From assembly GCA_023139255.1 (NCBI GenBank), contig JAGLNY010000257.1:1-9459 (forward strand): DNA of 9,459 bases. Reading direction: 5' to 3'. The notes beneath the pieces were generated by a model. That model did no database searches and was not told the origin of the DNA. It saw only the letters and a program-made list of their open reading frames with translations. Shown here piece by piece: positions 6,039-9,459 of this stretch. The DNA is from Spirochaetales bacterium. GTDB taxonomy: Bacteria; Spirochaetota; Spirochaetia; JABMQR01. How positions within the stretch are numbered: the first letter of the stretch is position 1; each line of letters opens with the position of its first letter. The position numbers were made by a program, and so were the translations under genes.

Positions 6039-6806
6039 TTAGAACCCGCTCACCACTTCACCCAAAATTTCTTCTAAAGGCATGATTTCCATTGCAGAGA
6101 ACCCTGGATGTGCATGCCTTCTCCAGCCCTCTGCAAACTGATATTTTCCCGAATCATTTCCCATAGCAGCACACATATCCTTCATTGTCTGTAGATAAGA
6201 ATCCAGCCCCTGACTTTTATCCAGCCACTCTTTCTGACTTAGGTGACAGCCAAGCATCTTTGTTTTTTCTTCCAGGACACTCGCAATATCAACATAGAAA
6301 TCCGGAGCTATCTTTCTTCTTAATCCGTCAGTTAACCCATAGGGCATAGCATGATATAGAGCTATTTCGTTATTAATTGCCGGTCTTTCGGGAATAGATG
6401 GATAATTCGGTATTCCCCGGCAGAATGCAGCAGTAACCCCCACCCTGCTTGTATTCATATGATCTTCCATATAATCCTCGGGAGAGGGCAGCAGGAGTAT
6501 ATCCGGTGCAACTTCCCGTATTACGGCAAGGGTTTTACGGATTAATTCAGGCGTATAAAAAACAGTAAGGTCATCTGCTATGCTGCTGTGGAACTCCGCG
6601 CCCAGATAAGAGGCCGCCTGCTTTGCCTCCTCCATGCGAACTCGTATTGTCTCCTCTTTGGAGTATTCAGCACTGCCGTAACAGCCATTGGCGAGGTTCA
6701 TATAATGAAGTTCACATCCTGCTTCCTTTAACAGGAACAGGGTGCCTGCCATCATAAATTCAATATCATCCGGGTGGCAATGCATGGCCAATACTCTCTT
6801 TCTCAT
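6039..6806 (-). CDS. PIG-L/LmbE-family deacetylase
   Basis: A 255-residue zinc-dependent deacetylase of the family that removes N-acetyl groups from GlcNAc-type substrates (PIG-L, MshB, BshB). The N-terminal metal motif is HCHPDDIEF (residues 9-17), with H11 and D14 as ligands and D13 as the expected general base. The third ligand is H116 in DYMEDHMN; the family usually shows HPDH here, so the first His is replaced by Met. The rest has the usual Rossmann-like order, for example PDILLLPSPEDY (101-112). It is the last gene of its operon. Its ATG overlaps the preceding stop in ATGA (6803-6806), with AAAGGAG 7 nt upstream. It converges on the activator gene across 58 bp. Possible roles are deacetylation of an amino sugar or of a glycosylated cyclitol; the substrate is not visible. 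Confidence 0.92.
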   Translation of the reverse strand: MRKRVLAMHCHPDDIEFMMAGTLFLLKEAGCELHYMNLANGCYGSAEYSKEETIRVRMEEAKQAASYLGAEFHSSIADDLTVFYTPELIRKTLAVIREVAPDILLLPSPEDYMEDHMNTSRVGVTAAFCRGIPNYPSIPERPAINNEIALYHAMPYGLTDGLRRKIAPDFYVDIASVLEEKTKMLGCHLSQKEWLDKSQGLDSYLQTMKDMCAAMGNDSGKYQFAEGWRRHAHPGFSAMEIMPLEEILGEVVSGF

Positions 6807-7660
6807 CCCATTACTCCTTTCAGAAATTCTATTCCCCCGGTAATTTCCTTAATCCTATCAGTGCCGGCTTCCGCTTCCCGTTCAATAGTTAGATAGCCGG
6901 AATATCCAATAGTCTCTAAACCTTTTAGATATTCAGGGAAGTTAACATCCCCGGAACCAAGAGAGAGCTCAACAAAATAATCATCAATAGGTATATTTTC
7001 AGGATTGCCCTCTGCAAAGGCATTATACATTGATACAGGATCACATTGGGTCAACATCCTTCCGTCTTTGGCATGAGTGTGGACAATATAATCTTTAAGA
7101 TTAAACACAGCTTCAGTGGGATTCTCTCCCTGCACCATAACCAGGTTTGCCGGGTCAAAATTAACTTTTAAATTCCTTTCTCCTGTCTCTTCAACAAATT
7201 TTTTCAAAACCTCAGATTTTTCCGGCCCGGTTTCTATTGCAATATAGGCTCCTGCTTTTTCCGCATATCTGCAAATCTCCTGCAGGGCTTCCTGCATTAT
7301 TGAATTCCTTGCACAAGGAGTCTCAGAGATAACCCCGATGTGCGAGGTGATAATCCTGACTCCCAACTCTCCGGCAAAATCAATAATATCTCTGGTTTTC
7401 TCTATTTTTTCAGGGTTTTCATCTCTTATCTCAAACCCATGTCCTCCAAGATCACCGCATAAAGCTGAGATTTCGAGATTATAACTTTCAACTTTTCTTT
7501 TTAAGTATTTTGCTGCTTTATAATCCAGTTCCAGAGATGCCATATGATGAGATGCAGCATAGAACTGAATACCATCAGCACCGGAATCCGAAGCTATTTT
7601 CAGGGCAGCTTCGAAGGGGACCTGAAGGTTGTCCAGTAAAATCCCTGTCTTAAATTTCAT
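6803..7660 (-). CDS. Sugar isomerase/epimerase-like TIM barrel protein (xylose isomerase-like)
   Basis: A 285-residue protein of the AP-endonuclease-2/xylose isomerase-like superfamily, whose members isomerise or epimerise sugars and keto-sugars with one or two divalent metals. The expected metal ligands are in place: E143 in IAIETG, D169 in KVNFDPAN, a His in VHTHAKD (H194 or H196), and E260 in YLTIERE. GSGDVNFPEYLKGLETIGYSG (235-255) is the typical last-strand segment. The start at 7660 has AAGGAGGG 6 nt upstream. It overlaps the upstream oxidoreductase by 11 bp and the deacetylase by 4 bp, so translational coupling is likely. The reaction cannot be specified from sequence; 3-keto-sugar or inosose chemistry would fit the neighbours. 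Confidence 0.9.
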   Translation of the reverse strand: MKFKTGILLDNLQVPFEAALKIASDSGADGIQFYAASHHMASLELDYKAAKYLKRKVESYNLEISALCGDLGGHGFEIRDENPEKIEKTRDIIDFAGELGVRIITSHIGVISETPCARNSIMQEALQEICRYAEKAGAYIAIETGPEKSEVLKKFVEETGERNLKVNFDPANLVMVQGENPTEAVFNLKDYIVHTHAKDGRMLTQCDPVSMYNAFAEGNPENIPIDDYFVELSLGSGDVNFPEYLKGLETIGYSGYLTIEREAEAGTDRIKEITGGIEFLKGVMG

Positions 7661-8633
7661 ACTGTACCCTCCTTATTATTTCATCGATTATATATGCTGA
7701 TTTCAGGGCATCCTGCATAGTAACAAGCGTTTTAATCACCTTATGTGTATACGCTATGAAATCGACCAGCTGATCCTTGATCTGATTGTTTTTATATCCT
7801 GAAATCTGCTTCGACAACTCCCTATATCTATCAACATCTATCCTCTTTTCAATCAGGTCTCCTTTCATAATACCATATTCAAATGTAACTGTTATGTCCC
7901 GTTTCTTTTCTTCTGATAACCAGGATGAAACTATTTTCCCCTGATACCCTTTTTTATGGGCAGTGCAAATAGTACATTCCATGATTTCACCCGCTGCTCT
8001 CTCTACTGTAATATCTAAAATCCTGTAGCTGCCGAAAACACCCTGCACAAGATCAAGGTCATGGATAAGTTTATCAACAATCAGATCATCGTCAACCCGC
8101 TCCGGTTTTGGACTCGTCCTGAGAAAACTATAACTAACTACCTTTCCGTACATCCGGTATTTTACGGCTTCGATAATATCGAGGGTTACGGGATTGTACC
8201 GTTCCACATGTCCAGGCATAATCCTTACTTGATGTCTTTTTGAAGCTGCAATCAGCTCTTTAACTTCTTTTGCTGTTTCACAGACAGGTTTCTCTATAAG
8301 TAGAGATATATTATGCATAATCAGCTTCTTTGCTATTACCAAATGTGTCTTTATGGGAGTAGCAATTACTGCAGCGTTAATTTCAAGATCGTCGTTTTCA
8401 AGCATCGCCTCAATTGAATTGCAGTACCAGATTCCTTCCTCCGCATTGTAATGAGAATCAGTAAATTGTGTATCTACAATTGCTGCAAGTTTAAAGCCTT
8501 TCAGAATTTCCGGCAGATTATGCTTATAGTATGTCTCAATTTTTTCCCGGTTATACAGTTCGAGACAAGCTTTCTTATATATCTCTCCCATATACCCATA
8601 TCCGATAATTGCTAAATTCGTTTTGCTATCCAT
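7650..8633 (-). CDS. Gfo/Idh/MocA-family NAD(P)-dependent dehydrogenase (GnnA-like features)
   Basis: A 327-residue protein with an intact Rossmann motif AIIGYGYMG (GxGxxG at 11-16), VIATPIKTH (89-97), the family signature IEKPV (113-117), GHVERYNP (141-148) and IHDLDLV (190-196). The 'GHvERfNP' and 'IHDiD' segments are typical of the branch that includes UDP-GlcNAc 3-dehydrogenases and related sugar dehydrogenases; this is a resemblance, not a functional assignment. A Tyr/Asp-rich insertion after the first strand (about 28-45) lengthens the N-terminal domain. It starts at 8633 with a weak GGTGA ribosome site, 10 bp after the upstream TIM-barrel stop, and overlaps the next gene by 11 bp. With two TIM barrels in the same operon it probably makes or uses a keto-sugar. 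Confidence 0.92.
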   Translation of the reverse strand: MDSKTNLAIIGYGYMGEIYKKACLELYNREKIETYYKHNLPEILKGFKLAAIVDTQFTDSHYNAEEGIWYCNSIEAMLENDDLEINAAVIATPIKTHLVIAKKLIMHNISLLIEKPVCETAKEVKELIAASKRHQVRIMPGHVERYNPVTLDIIEAVKYRMYGKVVSYSFLRTSPKPERVDDDLIVDKLIHDLDLVQGVFGSYRILDITVERAAGEIMECTICTAHKKGYQGKIVSSWLSEEKKRDITVTFEYGIMKGDLIEKRIDVDRYRELSKQISGYKNNQIKDQLVDFIAYTHKVIKTLVTMQDALKSAYIIDEIIRRVQYEI

Positions 8634-8643
8634 ATCACCACAG

Positions 8644-9459
8644 TTATTTCAAGATCTCTATCAAATCCTTCGCGGTTTTTTCAGCCAGCTGCATATCAGG
8701 AAGAACCATATCCGGCAGCCGGGAAAAAGGTATCATCTCCGCGGTAATCGATCCTGAATACCCTATCTTTTTAAGTTCTCTCAGGATATTACTAAAATTA
8801 ACATCACCAACCAAAAGATCATCCCCAAATCCATGTATTGTCCCGCCGCAGTCATCCCTGGTGAAGTTCTTAAAATGGATCGCCTTTATGCGATCTTTCA
8901 GTATCTCTATCCAGTGTTCAGGATATCCGTTCAAAGCTGCATTACCCACATCAAAATAGATCCCCAGATATTCGGAATCAAACTGATCAAGGAAATGCTT
9001 GAATTCTATCGGGGACAGAAGAAATTTATTCCACACATTTTCCAGGCAAATAGTTACTTTATATTCCGCGGCGACATCTACCAGCTTCTTTATTGAATCT
9101 GCTGCATTGTCCCAGACTTCTTTATAGGAAGTCACCGGTCTTGATGCATCCCACGCGACATCGACAGCACCCGGAACCACAAGTATCTTATCAACTTTCA
9201 ACCTGGAAGCAGCCTGTATGTATTTTACGGTGAAGTTGATCGCTTTGTCCCGCTCTGCTGCATCAGCGGATCCTAAAGAACAGCCCCAGTAAAACCCGGA
9301 CGCAAGAGTTTTAAGCCCAATTCCATTTTCCTCTGCGTATTCTGCAATATTCCTGCACTCTTCTTCAGTAATATCTTCTTTAAGACAGTCGCCGAAAGTT
9401 AATTCGATACCGTCCAGTCCCATCTTTTTAGCATCATCAATAGCCTGATAGGGTGTTTT
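8644..9459 (-). CDS. Sugar isomerase/epimerase-like TIM barrel protein (partial, 5' end off the right edge)
   Basis: The frame stays open to the window edge, giving 271 visible residues. Although an ATG occurs at 9423, the 12 codons before it (KTPYQAIDDAKK, running into MGLDGIELTFGD) match the first helix of the barrel, so the true start lies beyond 9459. Counting from the first visible codon, the metal ligands expected for xylose isomerase-like epimerases are E141 (TICLENVW), D170 (IYFDVGNA), H195 (KAIHFKNF) and E241 (ITAEMIP). GDVNFSNILRELKKIGYSG is the family's late-barrel segment. It resembles hydroxypyruvate isomerase and L-ribulose-5-phosphate 3-epimerase relatives. It differs clearly from the second TIM barrel of the operon, so the two are distant paralogues, possibly serving successive steps. 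Confidence 0.92.
   Translation of the reverse strand, partial: KTPYQAIDDAKKMGLDGIELTFGDCLKEDITEEECRNIAEYAEENGIGLKTLASGFYWGCSLGSADAAERDKAINFTVKYIQAASRLKVDKILVVPGAVDVAWDASRPVTSYKEVWDNAADSIKKLVDVAAEYKVTICLENVWNKFLLSPIEFKHFLDQFDSEYLGIYFDVGNAALNGYPEHWIEILKDRIKAIHFKNFTRDDCGGTIHGFGDDLLVGDVNFSNILRELKKIGYSGSITAEMIPFSRLPDMVLPDMQLAEKTAKDLIEILK

Overview
The window reads as part of a bacterial genome from a Gram-negative-type heterotroph that handles unusual sugars and uses sigma-54. The protein families present (two Gfo/Idh/MocA oxidoreductases, two xylose-isomerase-like TIM barrels, a PIG-L deacetylase, a DegT aminotransferase, an AraC remnant and an NtrC-type activator) are a mix I associate with PVC-group bacteria, Lentisphaerota especially. 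Spirochaetota remains possible. This placement is an impression from protein style, not a proof. I see no rRNA, tRNA or CRISPR array.

Layout. (1) Positions 1-1789, minus strand: an operon with a Gfo/Idh/MocA oxidoreductase followed by a DegT/DnrJ/EryC1 aminotransferase that runs off the left edge. In front of it is a textbook -24/-12 sigma-54 promoter (1859-1874), and about 95 bp further upstream a 16-bp palindrome (1968-1983). (2) Positions 2067-2149: two hairpin-forming units of identical 31-nt length sharing GCGATA...TATCGC ends. (3) Positions 2186-4112, minus strand: an AT-rich accessory insert made of an archaeal-type AAA ATPase with a DUF234-like nuclease-fold tail and the C-terminal half of an AbiEii-type nucleotidyltransferase (probably a pseudogene). 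(4) Positions 4127-4561: a gene-poor stretch with an array of TGTCA boxes, a 45-codon AraC-family remnant, and a strong sigma-70 promoter whose -35 box lies inside a second copy of the 16-bp palindrome. (5) Positions 4562-5980, plus strand: a sigma-54 activator (enhancer-binding protein) with a degenerate receiver domain. (6) Positions 6039-9459, minus strand: a tight four-gene operon with a TIM-barrel isomerase/epimerase (5' end off the right edge), a Gfo/Idh/MocA dehydrogenase, a second TIM-barrel protein and a PIG-L deacetylase.

How it may work together (inference). The activator at 4562-5980 probably binds the palindrome TGKCAA-N4-TTGACA. One copy lies at about -127 of the sigma-54 promoter of the oxidoreductase/aminotransferase operon, where it would act as the upstream activating sequence. 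The other overlaps the activator's own sigma-70 -35 box, where binding would repress the activator. The accessory ATPase/AbiEii block sits between the regulator and this target. The receiver-like domain lacks the phospho-acceptor Asp, so the signal is probably not a normal two-component phosphorylation. The flanking genes suggest dehydrogenation, isomerisation, deacetylation and transamination of a sugar or cyclitol, but the substrate cannot be read from the sequence.
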